A DNA stretch of 64,000 nucleotides from UBA7662 sp943369355 (GCA_943369355.1 CALRMX020000001.1:434001-498000); one strand, 5' to 3'. Numbered from the stretch's first letter, positions 18,520 through 28,731 are shown. A program made the numbers and translations. Notes: generated by a model from the sequence alone, not told the origin.

Positions 18520-20559
18520 TTAGGTTCCTGGGTAAGCAATTCGCACATGATAAATACTGCCCAGCATTTTTTTGAAGAGTGTTTTAATTTTACTGATGTC
18601 GCGCAGCGTAATGTTCGCATTGATGAACTGGTCGTTTTTGATTTGTTTATCGATGATGGCGTCCACCAGGTCGTTGATTGACTGTTCGGTATGCTCGGGT
18701 AAACTTCTAGAAGCGGCCTCGACCGAATCAGCCATCATCAGTACCGCTGTTTCTTTATTGAATGGTTTAGGCCCAGGATAGCGGAATTTGGCTTCATCTA
18801 TCGTTTGATGTGGGTAGTTTTTTAGAAACGATTGATAAAAGTACTCCACTCGTTGATCGCCGTGGTGCGTCCTGATAAAATCGATAATGACATTAGGGAG
18901 CTTTTGTGCTTTAGCAAGCGCTATTCCGTCGAGTACATGACCTACTATTATTTGAGCGCTATCCTCAAAGGGCAAATCGTCGTGAGGATTTAGTCCAGCT
19001 TGATTTTCGATGAAATACATCGGGTTGTTCATTTTCCCGATATCGTGATACAAAGCCCCTACACGCACCAAAAGCGCATTCCCTCCTACTTCGTAGATGG
19101 CTGCTTCGGCTAAATTGCTCACTTGCAAACTGTGCTGAAAGGTACCTGGGGCTTTAAAACTGAGTTCACGCAACAACGGAGCATTCGTATCACTCAACTC
19201 CATGAGTGTTACATCGCTAACGAACCCGAACAACTTTTCGTAACCAAAAAGCAAAGGCGAGGCAATGAGGGTCAATAAGGCATTCACTCCAAAATAACCA
19301 TAGTAAAGCGGGATCAAGTCGGTGTAGTCGCCTTTACTGATCAAGGTATAGGCCGTATATCCCGCACTGTACACGACAAAAATTAAACTTGTGGTAATGA
19401 AAAACTGCGACCTACGGCGAATACTGATTAAGCTAAAAACCGACGACATTCCGGCCGTGAGTTGTAGTACCAAAAATTCACTGGCATAGCCCGAAAAAAA
19501 GGAACATAAAAGCGCTGCCACCACCAAGGTCATCATGGCTACCCAAGCATCGAACAATGCCCGTGTGATAATGGGCAAAATACAAAAAGGAATGAGGTAA
19601 ATACTCGAAATACCTTGGTTGACCGAAAAGCTAAAAAGTGCAACTATCCCGACTAAATTGAGCAAAAGCACCAATAGTCGGCGGTTGTCGGAATACAATT
19701 CGGGACGGAAATAATAGAGGTAAAAAATAAGAATAAGTGTAATCAAGGCCACAATTAAGAATTGACCTGCGGTTGCTAACCATACTTGTTGAGATGTCAC
19801 CTGACCGGTACCGTATTCTTTTTCCAACGACCTCACTTTGCGGAAAGCTTCGGTGCCTACCAAGGCGCCTTTGCCAATAATTAATTCCCCTTCTTGCACC
19901 ATACCAAGCGTTTCGCTCACCCCTGCTAGCAATTCTTCACGCATTTGGTTCGTAAAATTCTCGTCGTACCTCAGGTTGTACCGCAGTTGTTCTTCAGCAA
20001 AACTCACCAAGCGGTTGGCATCATTGGTTTCTCCCCATTGTTCACGTAATAAATTAACCGCCCCATTCAAGTTGAAAAATGAAGATGGATCTACTTTGTC
20101 GATCCGTTTCTTGGCGTCAATTCGATAAACGAAAGCACCCAATTCAATATCCACGGGTTCAGCTAGACCTTCCCTGTAAATCAACTTAATAGTTGATTTT
20201 AACTTATTAATTAGTTCCGCTGAATCAGATCTTCCTACTAAAATATACGGTAAAGCTTGAAGCGCGTTCTCTTCGGCAAGCGTATCCAATCGGAAATAAG
20301 GTGCGTGGTCGGACAGTGCTTTTCGCGCATCTTCGGTGAGCTGATCTTGCGATTTGTAAACGGGAAAATCGAACGGAGCAATCAAATCGCGATAAACCCA
20401 CGGCTTGTTTAATTCGTATTCGTACTGAAAATAGAGCTTTTTAGGCAAAAGCCAGGTAGCCAAGAGCACCGCGACGAGTATCAAAGCTATTCTAACCAAA
20501 TCGTTAAAATGAAAGCGCAGATAACTGACGAATTGCTGAAGTCGAGGTGCTTTAGACAC
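18520..20559 (-). CDS. 7TM-HD family phosphodiesterase, PgpH-like (c-di-AMP)
   Basis: 679 aa from a GTG start at 20559; no in-frame ATG lies nearby. Order: one N-terminal membrane helix (about 17-38), a large extracytoplasmic domain, seven further helices (about 260-440), and a C-terminal cytosolic HD domain with HDIGK near residue 503 and a later IRTHHGD motif. This is the PgpH/7TMR-HDED architecture, whose known members hydrolyse cyclic di-AMP. A good promoter lies upstream and overlaps the thiolase promoter on the other strand. The c-di-AMP role is inferred from the family. Confidence 0.88.
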   Translation of the reverse strand: MSKAPRLQQFVSYLRFHFNDLVRIALILVAVLLATWLLPKKLYFQYEYELNKPWVYRDLIAPFDFPVYKSQDQLTEDARKALSDHAPYFRLDTLAEENALQALPYILVGRSDSAELINKLKSTIKLIYREGLAEPVDIELGAFVYRIDAKKRIDKVDPSSFFNLNGAVNLLREQWGETNDANRLVSFAEEQLRYNLRYDENFTNQMREELLAGVSETLGMVQEGELIIGKGALVGTEAFRKVRSLEKEYGTGQVTSQQVWLATAGQFLIVALITLILIFYLYYFRPELYSDNRRLLVLLLNLVGIVALFSFSVNQGISSIYLIPFCILPIITRALFDAWVAMMTLVVAALLCSFFSGYASEFLVLQLTAGMSSVFSLISIRRRSQFFITTSLIFVVYSAGYTAYTLISKGDYTDLIPLYYGYFGVNALLTLIASPLLFGYEKLFGFVSDVTLMELSDTNAPLLRELSFKAPGTFQHSLQVSNLAEAAIYEVGGNALLVRVGALYHDIGKMNNPMYFIENQAGLNPHDDLPFEDSAQIIVGHVLDGIALAKAQKLPNVIIDFIRTHHGDQRVEYFYQSFLKNYPHQTIDEAKFRYPGPKPFNKETAVLMMADSVEAASRSLPEHTEQSINDLVDAIIDKQIKNDQFINANITLRDISKIKTLFKKMLGSIYHVRIAYPGT

Positions 20560-20590
20560 GGTTGTTGATATTGATTGAGGTGCGACGCTT

Positions 20591-20618
20591 CAAAAATAGC
20601 CCTACCTTTGGCTTGCAA
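20591..20618 (-). promoter_or_regulatory. Promoter of the 7TM-HD gene
   Basis: On the minus strand TTG (20616-20618) is followed after 17 bases by TATTTTTG (20591-20598), matching the Bacteroidota pattern. The leader to the GTG start would be about 25 bases. Confidence 0.6.
20603..20610 (+). promoter_or_regulatory. Candidate -7 element (TACCTTTG) of the thiolase gene
   Basis: TACCTTTG fits TAnnTTTG and lies 36 bases before the ATG. It falls inside the spacer of the opposite-strand promoter, so the two divergent promoters overlap. No clear -33 TTG. Confidence 0.45.
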
Positions 20619-20646
20619 AATAACCCTTTGCTAAAAAACTTTACGC

Positions 20647-21825
20647 ATGAAAGAAGTCGTTATCGTTTCAGTTGCTCGTACGCCCATTGGTGCGTTCAAC
20701 GGTACCTTGGCCAGTAAGACTGCCACTGAGCTTGGAAGTTTGGTCATTCGTACCGCAATGGAAAAAATCAAACTCGACCCTAGCACAGTTGATGAAGTGT
20801 TTATGGGCAACGTAATCAGTGCCAATTTGGGTCAGGCACCTGCTACACAAGCTAGCATAGGTGCAGGAATTACCAACGACACACCAACCACCACAGTGAA
20901 TAAAGTCTGTGCCTCGGGTATGAAAGCCATCATGCTTGGTGCACAAAGTATCCAAATGGGCCAAAATGAAATCGTAGTAGCTGGCGGCATGGAAAGCATG
21001 AGTAATGTGCCCTACTACCTGCCAAACAATCGAAGCGGAGCCAAACTAGGTCATGGTAAGGTGATTGACGGCATTATCCGCGATGGCTTGTGGGATGTGT
21101 ATAAAGATTATCACATGGGCAATGCCGCTGAGCTATGTGCAGCTGAAATGAACATTAGCCGTGAAGCACAAGATGCGTATGCCGTTGAATCTTATCAACG
21201 CGCAGCTGCAGCTTGGAAAGCGGGGAAATTCGATGCTGAAATTGCAGCAGTTGAAATCCCTGTTCGTGGAAAAGACCCCATTTTCGTAAAGGAAGATGAG
21301 GACTTTACTAAAGTGAATTTTGAAAAGATGGCGCAATTGAAGCCTGTTTTCGATAAAAACGGAACGGTAACCGCGGCCAATGCATCTAATTTGAACGATG
21401 GTGCCTCTGCGGTGATTTTAATGAGCAAGGAGAAAGCCGATGCGCTGGGCATTAAGCCACTTGCCCGTATTTTGGGTTATGCCGATGCACAACAAGCCCC
21501 TGAATGGTTTACTACGGCGCCGGCAAAGGCTATTCCGTTGGCCTTGCATCGTGCTGGTGTTAAGCCTGAAGATGTCGATTTTTATGAAATAAACGAAGCT
21601 TTTGCAGTGGTTTGCGTAGCCAACAATCAGTTGCTGAACCTCGACCCGGCGAAAGTAAATGTCTATGGCGGAGGCGTTTCGATTGGTCACCCGATTGGCA
21701 GTTCGGGATCTCGTATTGTGGCCACCTTAACTAGCGTACTACATCAAGAAGGCGGAAAAATTGGCGTTGCAGGTATTTGCAACGGCGGTGGCGGAGCAAG
21801 TGCGATTGTGATAGAGAAAATTTAA
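20647..21825 (+). CDS. Acetyl-CoA C-acetyltransferase (thiolase)
   Basis: 392 aa, full thiolase length. Catalytic residues are visible: C88 (KVCASGMKA), H348 (GHPIGSSG) and C378 (GICNGGGG), plus the NEAFAVV motif. The enzyme joins two acetyl-CoA to acetoacetyl-CoA or cleaves 3-ketoacyl-CoA. The sequence is closest in style to biosynthetic AtoB/PhaA enzymes, and no fatty-acid oxidation partner genes are adjacent, so the physiological direction is open. A strong terminator follows within 20 bases, so it is probably monocistronic. Confidence 0.92.
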   Translation: MKEVVIVSVARTPIGAFNGTLASKTATELGSLVIRTAMEKIKLDPSTVDEVFMGNVISANLGQAPATQASIGAGITNDTPTTTVNKVCASGMKAIMLGAQSIQMGQNEIVVAGGMESMSNVPYYLPNNRSGAKLGHGKVIDGIIRDGLWDVYKDYHMGNAAELCAAEMNISREAQDAYAVESYQRAAAAWKAGKFDAEIAAVEIPVRGKDPIFVKEDEDFTKVNFEKMAQLKPVFDKNGTVTAANASNLNDGASAVILMSKEKADALGIKPLARILGYADAQQAPEWFTTAPAKAIPLALHRAGVKPEDVDFYEINEAFAVVCVANNQLLNLDPAKVNVYGGGVSIGHPIGSSGSRIVATLTSVLHQEGGKIGVAGICNGGGGASAIVIEKI

Positions 21826-21840
21826 GCTTCTATTTAAGTG

Positions 21841-21873
21841 AAAGCCTCTCCATTTGGGGAGGCTTTATTTTTT
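21841..21873 (+). terminator. Rho-independent terminator after the thiolase gene
   Basis: 11-bp stem AAAGCCTCTCC (21841-21851) with 21856-21866, one G-U pair, 4-base loop, followed by a T-rich run. Confidence 0.85.
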
Positions 21874-21926
21874 TACCCTATTTTGTTCATGGAATTTAAT
21901 TCCGTTAGTATTCAATTCTTGCAACC

Positions 21927-23438
21927 ATGAAAAAGATTCTTCTCCTCTTTGTACTTCCTTTCCTGGCAGAGGCTCAAGTAGACTTTAAAAAACTCGACCA
22001 ATATCTCAGTAAATCCCAAAAAGAATGGGGTGTACCCGGAATGAGCATAGGTGTGGTGAAAGACGGTAAATTGGTTTTTGCCAAAGGCTATGGAGTGGCC
22101 GAGGCAGGTACCAGCCGCAAAGTCGACGAAAATACACTTTATGCCATCGCCTCCAACTCCAAAGCCTTCACCTCTATGGCAATAGCTTTGCTGGTGCAGG
22201 AAGGCAAATTGAACTGGGATGATCCGGTACAGAAGTATTTACCCTACTTCAAACTCAAAGATCCAGTTTTGAGCCAATTGGTTACCGTGAAAGACTTACT
22301 TTGCCATCGGGTAGGTTTGGGCACATTTAGTGGCGACATCATCTGGCATCGGGCTAATCGTTCGGCCGAAGACATCATCCGTCACCTTCAGTACCTCGAA
22401 CCAGAATTTGGCTTCCGGGATGGATTTGGCTATTCCAACGTAATGTACATTACCGCCGGAGAATTAATTCGAGTGGTAAGCGGCGACGACTGGGGGACAT
22501 TTGTTACCAAAAGAATGCTGCAGCCGCTAGGGATGGACCGTACCGTTTATCAGCTCAAAAGTTTGAAAAAAATAGAGAATGTGGCTACCCCACACGAGCG
22601 TAAACCCGACGGGACCAACAACCCGATAGCCTGGGTAGACTGGGAGCATGTTGCAGCAACTGGCGGTTTAATTTCGAGTGTAACGGATTTGAGCAAATGG
22701 GCCATATTCAATATGAATCACGGCATATGGGGAAAAGACACCTTGCTCACTCGTGCTTCGAGAAATACGATGTGGACCCCATGGAATGCCTTTGGCGTTG
22801 ATCACGTCAATCCCAAGTCGATCCGCAATTTTAGTGGCTACGCTTTAGGTTGGCAAACGAGTGATTATCGCGGCCACCTGAGAGTATCGCATACTGGTGG
22901 ATACGACGGGATGATTTCGGCTTTCGCCCTCTACCCCGACGATCAGATGGCTGTGATTGTTCTCACCAACGGCTTAAAAGCGCCAATTGGCAGCATACCC
23001 AACTACATCGCCGACCGATTTTTTGGCTTTCCAGAAAAAGACTGGTCGAAAGACGATTTAGAAAACTACAACCGAAGAGAAAAGGAAGACAGTCGTATCC
23101 CAGATCGCATCAAAGCGCGCGTAAAAAATACTCAGCCCGCACTCACTAGTGAGCAAATGGCAGGCACCTATCACAGCGCCATTTATGGAAAAATTGAGGT
23201 CAAGGTACAAGGCGACTCTTTACGCCTGCTTTTTGAGCATACACCTGATTATACCTCAACTTTACGCCATTGGCATTTCGACACCTGGGAAATTGTTTGG
23301 GATCAACCTCAGGCCTGGTTTTTACACGGCACGGTGAAATTCAATTACGACAACAATATGCGTGTTACAGGGCTTGATTTTGATGTGCCAAACGACGACA
23401 TCTTTTTTGAAGAACTGAAACCCAAAAAAGTAGACTAA
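21927..23438 (+). CDS. Secreted serine beta-lactamase-like hydrolase (class C/PBP4* family)
   Basis: 503 aa with a signal peptide (MKKILLLFVLPFLAEA). The beta-lactamase fold motifs are S76-x-x-K79 (SNSK), a tyrosine motif YSNVMY near residue 170, and HTGG near residue 330. A C-terminal domain of about 100 residues (AGTYHSAIYGKIEVKVQGD) resembles the DUF3471 lipocalin-like domain found on such hydrolases. Family members are esterases, D-aminopeptidases or peptidoglycan-acting enzymes more often than antibiotic-inactivating ones. Periplasmic location is expected. Flanked by a terminator on each side, so it is a single unit. Confidence 0.88.
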   Translation: MKKILLLFVLPFLAEAQVDFKKLDQYLSKSQKEWGVPGMSIGVVKDGKLVFAKGYGVAEAGTSRKVDENTLYAIASNSKAFTSMAIALLVQEGKLNWDDPVQKYLPYFKLKDPVLSQLVTVKDLLCHRVGLGTFSGDIIWHRANRSAEDIIRHLQYLEPEFGFRDGFGYSNVMYITAGELIRVVSGDDWGTFVTKRMLQPLGMDRTVYQLKSLKKIENVATPHERKPDGTNNPIAWVDWEHVAATGGLISSVTDLSKWAIFNMNHGIWGKDTLLTRASRNTMWTPWNAFGVDHVNPKSIRNFSGYALGWQTSDYRGHLRVSHTGGYDGMISAFALYPDDQMAVIVLTNGLKAPIGSIPNYIADRFFGFPEKDWSKDDLENYNRREKEDSRIPDRIKARVKNTQPALTSEQMAGTYHSAIYGKIEVKVQGDSLRLLFEHTPDYTSTLRHWHFDTWEIVWDQPQAWFLHGTVKFNYDNNMRVTGLDFDVPNDDIFFEELKPKKVD

Positions 23439-23442
23439 GATG

Positions 23443-23470
23443 AGGCCGGATGCTACTCCGGCCTTTTTTA
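23443..23470 (+). terminator. Rho-independent terminator after the beta-lactamase-like gene
   Basis: 8-bp perfect stem AGGCCGGA (23443-23450) with TCCGGCCT (23457-23464), 6-base loop, then a run of six Ts. Confidence 0.88.
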
Positions 23471-23536
23471 TGGAATAACCAGCCCTGCTGAAACAGCATG
23501 TGCTTTAGGGTGTTATCTTAGAATTTTGAAAGAGGC

Positions 23537-26119
23537 ATGAAAAAGATCTACTTGTTAATTGCATTACTCCTTGGACTTCAACCAAGCATCGCTCAACATG
23601 CTCAAATAGGTCCTGAGCTACAGAAATCGCTCGACAGCGGTTCACAAGATTGGCAAAGGGTAACGCTAGTTTTAGAGAATCAGCTCGATTTTCAAAGCCT
23701 TTTGTATGCCTTCGAGGCCAATCAAACCCCGCTAGACATTCGAGCTAAAACAGTTGTTCGCGAAGCAATGCACTTCACAAGCCGTGAACAGGCACCAGTA
23801 CTTCAGCAGTTGCGTCAACAATCGGGCATACGAAATATTCGCAGCTTTTGGATTACCAATGTCATTGAGCTCGAAGCAAGACCAAATGCGATTGCTGCGC
23901 TCCAGCAATTGGCGGGTGTAGCCGAAATAGAACGAGCCGATGCCCAAACATTCATGCTTATTCAACCCGTGGCTAGCGAAGAGTCGCAATTGGAAGTTGC
24001 CAATGGTGTTGAGCCAGGACTTATCACCGTTGGGGCTCGGTTCATGTGGAATTTAGGCTATACAGGTAGAAATAGAAGGGCCATGCTATTCGATACGGGT
24101 GTTTACCCGAACCACCCCGCTTTTCAAGGCAGGTATCTCGGAAATCGATTAGGTAATACCCAAAGCTGGTTAGGGTTTGATCTTCAAAAACCCGGCGACA
24201 AACCCGGTTCTCACGGTACACATGTCATTGGAACCGTTTTAGGGCTCGATCGTAGAACCAGCGACACAGTTGGCTTGGCCCCCAATGCTTATTTTATTGC
24301 TACAGACCCGATCGTAGAAAATTTAGCCTTGGTGCGGCCCTGGACCGAACTTATATTGCCTTTCCAATGGGCGCTTAATCCCGATGGCGACACCAGCACA
24401 ACAGCTGATATCCCCGATGTGATAAACAATAGCTGGGGACGTTTTTTGCAAGACACCACAGTTTGTAGCGGAATTGTTACCCAAGTGATAGCCGCAGTTG
24501 AAGCTGCGGGAATCGCGAATGTTTTCTCGGCAGGCAACAACGGCCCCGGATTACAAACCATTGGCTCCCCTGCCCAAATGACCCTTGACACGTTGAGTAT
24601 TTTTAGCGTTGCCGCTTTAGATGCCAATAATTTAGCTGCTGGCTTTTCTAGTAGGGGTCCAACCCGCTGCTTTACCGACCTACGCACCTCAATTAAGCCT
24701 GAAGTTGCTGCACCAGGAGTAAACATACGTTCGGCCAACGGCCCAACTGGCTATGGGCTCAAATCGGGAACATCTATGGCCTCACCCCACGTGAGTGGAT
24801 GCGTTTTATTGCTCAAGGAGGCCTTTCCCATGGCATCGGGTAGGCAGATTTTAAATGCATTGTACCAAACAGCCACAGACTTAGGCGACCCGGGCGAAGA
24901 CAACGTTTATGGAACCGGCTTGATCAATTTGCAAGCAGCTTATTCGTTTTTGAGTCAACAATACACCCCCACCTCTCCCGCTCAAGGTCAGGATGTATCC
25001 ATAAGAAGTCTCTTAGCCGTTGCAGATGGCATGTGTTATTTACCAGACGGTCAACACTTTAGCCTTAAAGTAGCCATAGAAAATAAGAGCAGTCAGCCCA
25101 TTTCTAACTTTACGCTTCGGTATACCTCTGGAAGCGCTACCTTCCAACAAACTTTCAACCGTCAGTTGGCTGGCGGAATTACCGATACGGTAGTTTTTTC
25201 ACCCATACCGTTGCCTTTGGCAGGTCAGACACATCTAGTTCAATTGCGCTTGATAACCAACGGTATTGAAGTAGACACGATCAACAACCTTTGGCGAGAA
25301 GAGATTTTCTTCCCAGAAATTAGCACAGTAGTTAACGAAGATTTCTCCAATGCAGCTACCATTTCAAGCAAATGGCAGGCGGTTAATCCCGATCAGGATG
25401 GTGTGCGTTGGGATACTATTTCCACCATTGTGGCCAATGGAGGGACAACTGGTATGGCCATCCGGTTGCGTGAATCCACCAGTCGCAATGGACAGTTAGA
25501 TTATCTCTATGTCCCTCCTGTTTTACTTACCCCGCCTATGCCGCTGCCTCCGGTTTACACCTTGAGCTTCGATATTGCCTACAACAACCGAAACAGTGTA
25601 TTTAAAGATTCATTATTTGTTGAAGCATCGGGCTTGTGCAGTACTTGGAAGCGCATTTATGCCAATGGCGGGGATAGTTTAAAAACCTACACACTGAACG
25701 CTCCTACCCAAGTTTCACATTGGCGTACGGTGCAACTGCGCGATACCTTGGCAGCACTCGTTCCCACCAACGGTATTGTAAGCGTTCGCTTTGTAGCAAA
25801 AAACGACCTCGGAGGCAATATGTACCTGACCAATGTGCGACTAGAATCAGCCTACGCAACTTCAACCTTCGATTTGAATAACGAGCACACAAGGGTGTAT
25901 CCAAATCCTGTGACGGATGAACTAATTGTTGAGTCAATATTCGGAGAATTAACTGCAGTTGAGTTATATACTATAGACGGAAAAAAAATAAGCCCACCTC
26001 ATAAGAAAGAAACCAATTCTAAAATCGTAATACAGTCCGAAACGCTTGACAAGGGGCTCTATTTTGTTCGAATTCAAGCGCAGGGAAAAGTTTACACGCA
26101 AAAAATAGTCAAATTATGA
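23537..26119 (+). CDS. Subtilisin-like S8 protease with T9SS sorting domain (first of tandem pair)
   Basis: 860 aa. Signal peptide (MKKIYLLIALLLGLQPSIAQ), an I9-like propeptide region (about 22-140), then an S8 catalytic domain of bacillopeptidase F type with D186 (LFDTG), H226 (SHGTHV), oxyanion N334 (SAGNN) and S413 (SGTSMASPHVSG). A beta-rich region follows, and the last 80 residues form a T9SS type A sorting domain (YPNPVTDELIVE ... KGLYFVRIQ). Expected to be exported and act outside the cell on proteins. Its stop overlaps the start of a paralogous protease. Confidence 0.93.
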   Translation: MKKIYLLIALLLGLQPSIAQHAQIGPELQKSLDSGSQDWQRVTLVLENQLDFQSLLYAFEANQTPLDIRAKTVVREAMHFTSREQAPVLQQLRQQSGIRNIRSFWITNVIELEARPNAIAALQQLAGVAEIERADAQTFMLIQPVASEESQLEVANGVEPGLITVGARFMWNLGYTGRNRRAMLFDTGVYPNHPAFQGRYLGNRLGNTQSWLGFDLQKPGDKPGSHGTHVIGTVLGLDRRTSDTVGLAPNAYFIATDPIVENLALVRPWTELILPFQWALNPDGDTSTTADIPDVINNSWGRFLQDTTVCSGIVTQVIAAVEAAGIANVFSAGNNGPGLQTIGSPAQMTLDTLSIFSVAALDANNLAAGFSSRGPTRCFTDLRTSIKPEVAAPGVNIRSANGPTGYGLKSGTSMASPHVSGCVLLLKEAFPMASGRQILNALYQTATDLGDPGEDNVYGTGLINLQAAYSFLSQQYTPTSPAQGQDVSIRSLLAVADGMCYLPDGQHFSLKVAIENKSSQPISNFTLRYTSGSATFQQTFNRQLAGGITDTVVFSPIPLPLAGQTHLVQLRLITNGIEVDTINNLWREEIFFPEISTVVNEDFSNAATISSKWQAVNPDQDGVRWDTISTIVANGGTTGMAIRLRESTSRNGQLDYLYVPPVLLTPPMPLPPVYTLSFDIAYNNRNSVFKDSLFVEASGLCSTWKRIYANGGDSLKTYTLNAPTQVSHWRTVQLRDTLAALVPTNGIVSVRFVAKNDLGGNMYLTNVRLESAYATSTFDLNNEHTRVYPNPVTDELIVESIFGELTAVELYTIDGKKISPPHKKETNSKIVIQSETLDKGLYFVRIQAQGKVYTQKIVKL

Positions 26120-28731
26120 TGCGCTTCCTCTTGTTTACGGTTTTTACAGTTGTAGTTTCTACAGCCTTTGCACAGCGTCAGGCTTGGCTTCATCCACAGC
26201 TTGAACAGCGACTATCTACTGAAAAAGCGAGTCATATCCGCATCGGAATTTACCTAAACGAACAGCTCAACACCACAAGCTTGAAGCACGAAATGGCACA
26301 AAGGGGCTTTAGTGCCGAAGATAGAGGCAAGCACATTGTTCTAGAAGCATTTAAGCTTCAGAAGGAAACGCAAGCAGACTTACTACTTTGGTTGAAGGCC
26401 AACCAAGCCAAACAGATAACGAGCTTTTGGGCTGTAAATATGCTGGTAGCCGATATTGATGTGAAGCTGATTCCGGCCCTTCGTTTACGTGAAGAAGTAA
26501 GTTATCTGTTTGCAGACGAAGATTATCAAAGTGCCCCCATTGAACCTACAAGTGCAAATATCCTTTCCGACAGTATAGAAGTCGCCAACGGAACCGAACC
26601 GGGCCTAAGGGCGATCAATGCACCAGCCATGTGGAATTTGGGCTATACAGGTCGTGGGCGAAAAGCCTTCACAGTTGATACAGGCACTTGGACAGATCAT
26701 CCTGCATTAAATCATCGTTTCCTAGGAAATTATGGCCCACTGAGTCAAGCATGGTTCAGTTTAATTAGCGATGTACCCATTGATCGACCATCGCATCATG
26801 GCACGCACGTAAACGGGACCATCCTCGGTTTAGATACGGCTACACGCGACACCATTGGCGTGGCATTTAACAGCTACTTCATGGCTAGCAATCCATTAAC
26901 GGTGAACAACCTAACTCCACTTACAACCAACTTACTGAGTTTTCAATGGGCACTTAATCCCGATGGCGACAGCAGCACGGCCTCGGATATGCCTGATGTA
27001 ATCAATAATAGTTGGGGACAAGCCGGAGGTCCCGATACTTCTATTTGCAACAGTTGGGCTTCGCAGCTTTTTAATGTGGTAGAAGCAGCAGGTATTGCCA
27101 TTACCTTTTCCGCAGGAAATGAAGGTCCGGGAGCCTCAACAGTGAAGCACCCTCAGTTTATCAACACCAACGAAGTAAACATTTTTAGCATTGGTGCCGT
27201 GGATGGCAATAATGCAGCATTACCCATTGCAAGCTTTTCAAGCAAAGGTCCGAGTTTATGTGGCGGGACCGGATCAAGGCTCATTAAACCAGAGGTTGTA
27301 GCCCCCGGTGTAAACGTACGTTCAGCCTATGGGCAGCGATCGTACGGTTTGTTGAGCGGTACATCCATGAGTTGTCCACACGTTTCAGGTGCTGTGCTCC
27401 TACTCAAAGAAGCCTTTCCTCAACTCGGAGGCGATAGCTTGTTGTATGCCTTGTATGTCACAGCTATCGACAAAGGAGATCCTGGCGAAGACAATACCTT
27501 TGGCAATGGCATGATTGACGTGTATGCGGCATATCAGTATTTAGCCTTGAGGCACACGGCCGCACCGCCAAGGAGCCGCAGCTGGGATGCAGCCATAGGA
27601 CAGCTACTTACTCCATCGTCGGGAAGCACACTATGCGCTTACGGTTCACCTATTCAACCTCAGTTTGAACTTTTAAACAGGGGCGATAGTACGTTAACAC
27701 AGGCTATTTTACGCTACAGAATAAATGGTGGTAATTGGCAACAACAAAATTGGCAAGGTAGCTTAGCAGCAGGCAACAAGCTTATCCTTACAGCAAATCA
27801 ATCGGGTCTTCAACCTGCACTTGGGCTCAATGAAATTGAAGTGGAAGTAGAACTTCACAACCAAATTACAGAAACCGACCGCATCAACAACCGCAGAAGC
27901 TATCGGTTTACAGGGTTGAGAACAGATACTTTACTACAGAATAACAATCCTAGAAGCTATTTTTTGCCTGCTGATTCAGCGCTGATTCGTAATGGTACGG
28001 TGGCTATTCAGAATCCCGATAACGGTGTTGGCTGGGATACGGTTCACGTAAGAAGCCTTGCCCGCGACAGTGCAGCTTGGGTCATGCAAATGACGGCCTA
28101 TTCGGGCAGAGAGTGGCAGGTAGATAGGCTTATCACCCCTGCTTATTTTGGTGGCCCTACCTTGCTCGAAGACCGAAATGAACTTCGTTTGAAGCTCGCC
28201 TATCGTAATCGAGCTGCTCAGTTTCGCGACAGTTTGCGTATCCTCTTGGAGTGCGATTGCGGGAATAGTCGTCGTACTTTATATTACAGTGGCGGCGATA
28301 GCATGAAAACGTATGGAGGCAATATTCCTACGTTAGCCGAGCACTGGCGCAACTTCACATTCCTGATTAACGAAATTTCTAGTTCCCCATGTAACGTGGT
28401 TTTTGAAACAAAAAACGACAATGGAGGAAATTTGTATATCGGCGATATGGAGATCACCGTAGCAAGCAGTTCATCCGTGACGAAAACCAATGTCCCCAAG
28501 GCCCTGTCCATATATCCTAACCCTAGTAGGGGCGTATTCACGGTTGAGTTACCAAATTCTCAGATGGCTGTACTCGAAGTACGCGACAGTCAGGGGCGAT
28601 TGGTGAAGTCAGTAAAAGCGATAAGCGAAAGTCAATACACCCTCGATTTAAGTTCTTTTGCCGACGGTGTGTATTTGGTTCGTTTCTATTCTGACGAGAA
28701 TATCTACCAGAATAGAATTATGAAACAATAA
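26116..28731 (+). CDS. Subtilisin-like S8 protease with T9SS sorting domain (second of tandem pair)
   Basis: 871 aa, the same architecture as the gene before it: signal peptide (MMRFLLFTVFTVVVSTAFAQ), propeptide-like region, S8 domain with D188 (TVDTG), H228 (HHGTHV), oxyanion N335 (SAGN) and S417 (SGTSMSCPHVSG), beta-rich region, and a T9SS sorting domain (YPNPSRGVFTVELP ... ADGVYLVRF). The ATG at 26116 overlaps the previous stop in ATGATG; a start at 26119 is equally possible. Both copies keep the full catalytic triad, so the duplication has been kept functional rather than decaying. Confidence 0.93.
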   Translation: MMRFLLFTVFTVVVSTAFAQRQAWLHPQLEQRLSTEKASHIRIGIYLNEQLNTTSLKHEMAQRGFSAEDRGKHIVLEAFKLQKETQADLLLWLKANQAKQITSFWAVNMLVADIDVKLIPALRLREEVSYLFADEDYQSAPIEPTSANILSDSIEVANGTEPGLRAINAPAMWNLGYTGRGRKAFTVDTGTWTDHPALNHRFLGNYGPLSQAWFSLISDVPIDRPSHHGTHVNGTILGLDTATRDTIGVAFNSYFMASNPLTVNNLTPLTTNLLSFQWALNPDGDSSTASDMPDVINNSWGQAGGPDTSICNSWASQLFNVVEAAGIAITFSAGNEGPGASTVKHPQFINTNEVNIFSIGAVDGNNAALPIASFSSKGPSLCGGTGSRLIKPEVVAPGVNVRSAYGQRSYGLLSGTSMSCPHVSGAVLLLKEAFPQLGGDSLLYALYVTAIDKGDPGEDNTFGNGMIDVYAAYQYLALRHTAAPPRSRSWDAAIGQLLTPSSGSTLCAYGSPIQPQFELLNRGDSTLTQAILRYRINGGNWQQQNWQGSLAAGNKLILTANQSGLQPALGLNEIEVEVELHNQITETDRINNRRSYRFTGLRTDTLLQNNNPRSYFLPADSALIRNGTVAIQNPDNGVGWDTVHVRSLARDSAAWVMQMTAYSGREWQVDRLITPAYFGGPTLLEDRNELRLKLAYRNRAAQFRDSLRILLECDCGNSRRTLYYSGGDSMKTYGGNIPTLAEHWRNFTFLINEISSSPCNVVFETKNDNGGNLYIGDMEITVASSSSVTKTNVPKALSIYPNPSRGVFTVELPNSQMAVLEVRDSQGRLVKSVKAISESQYTLDLSSFADGVYLVRFYSDENIYQNRIMKQ

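Noticed and set aside
22512..22530. Further AGAATGCT half-sites (also near 62948)
   Set aside because: They lie inside coding sequence without the second arm, so they look like chance matches to the operator half-site.
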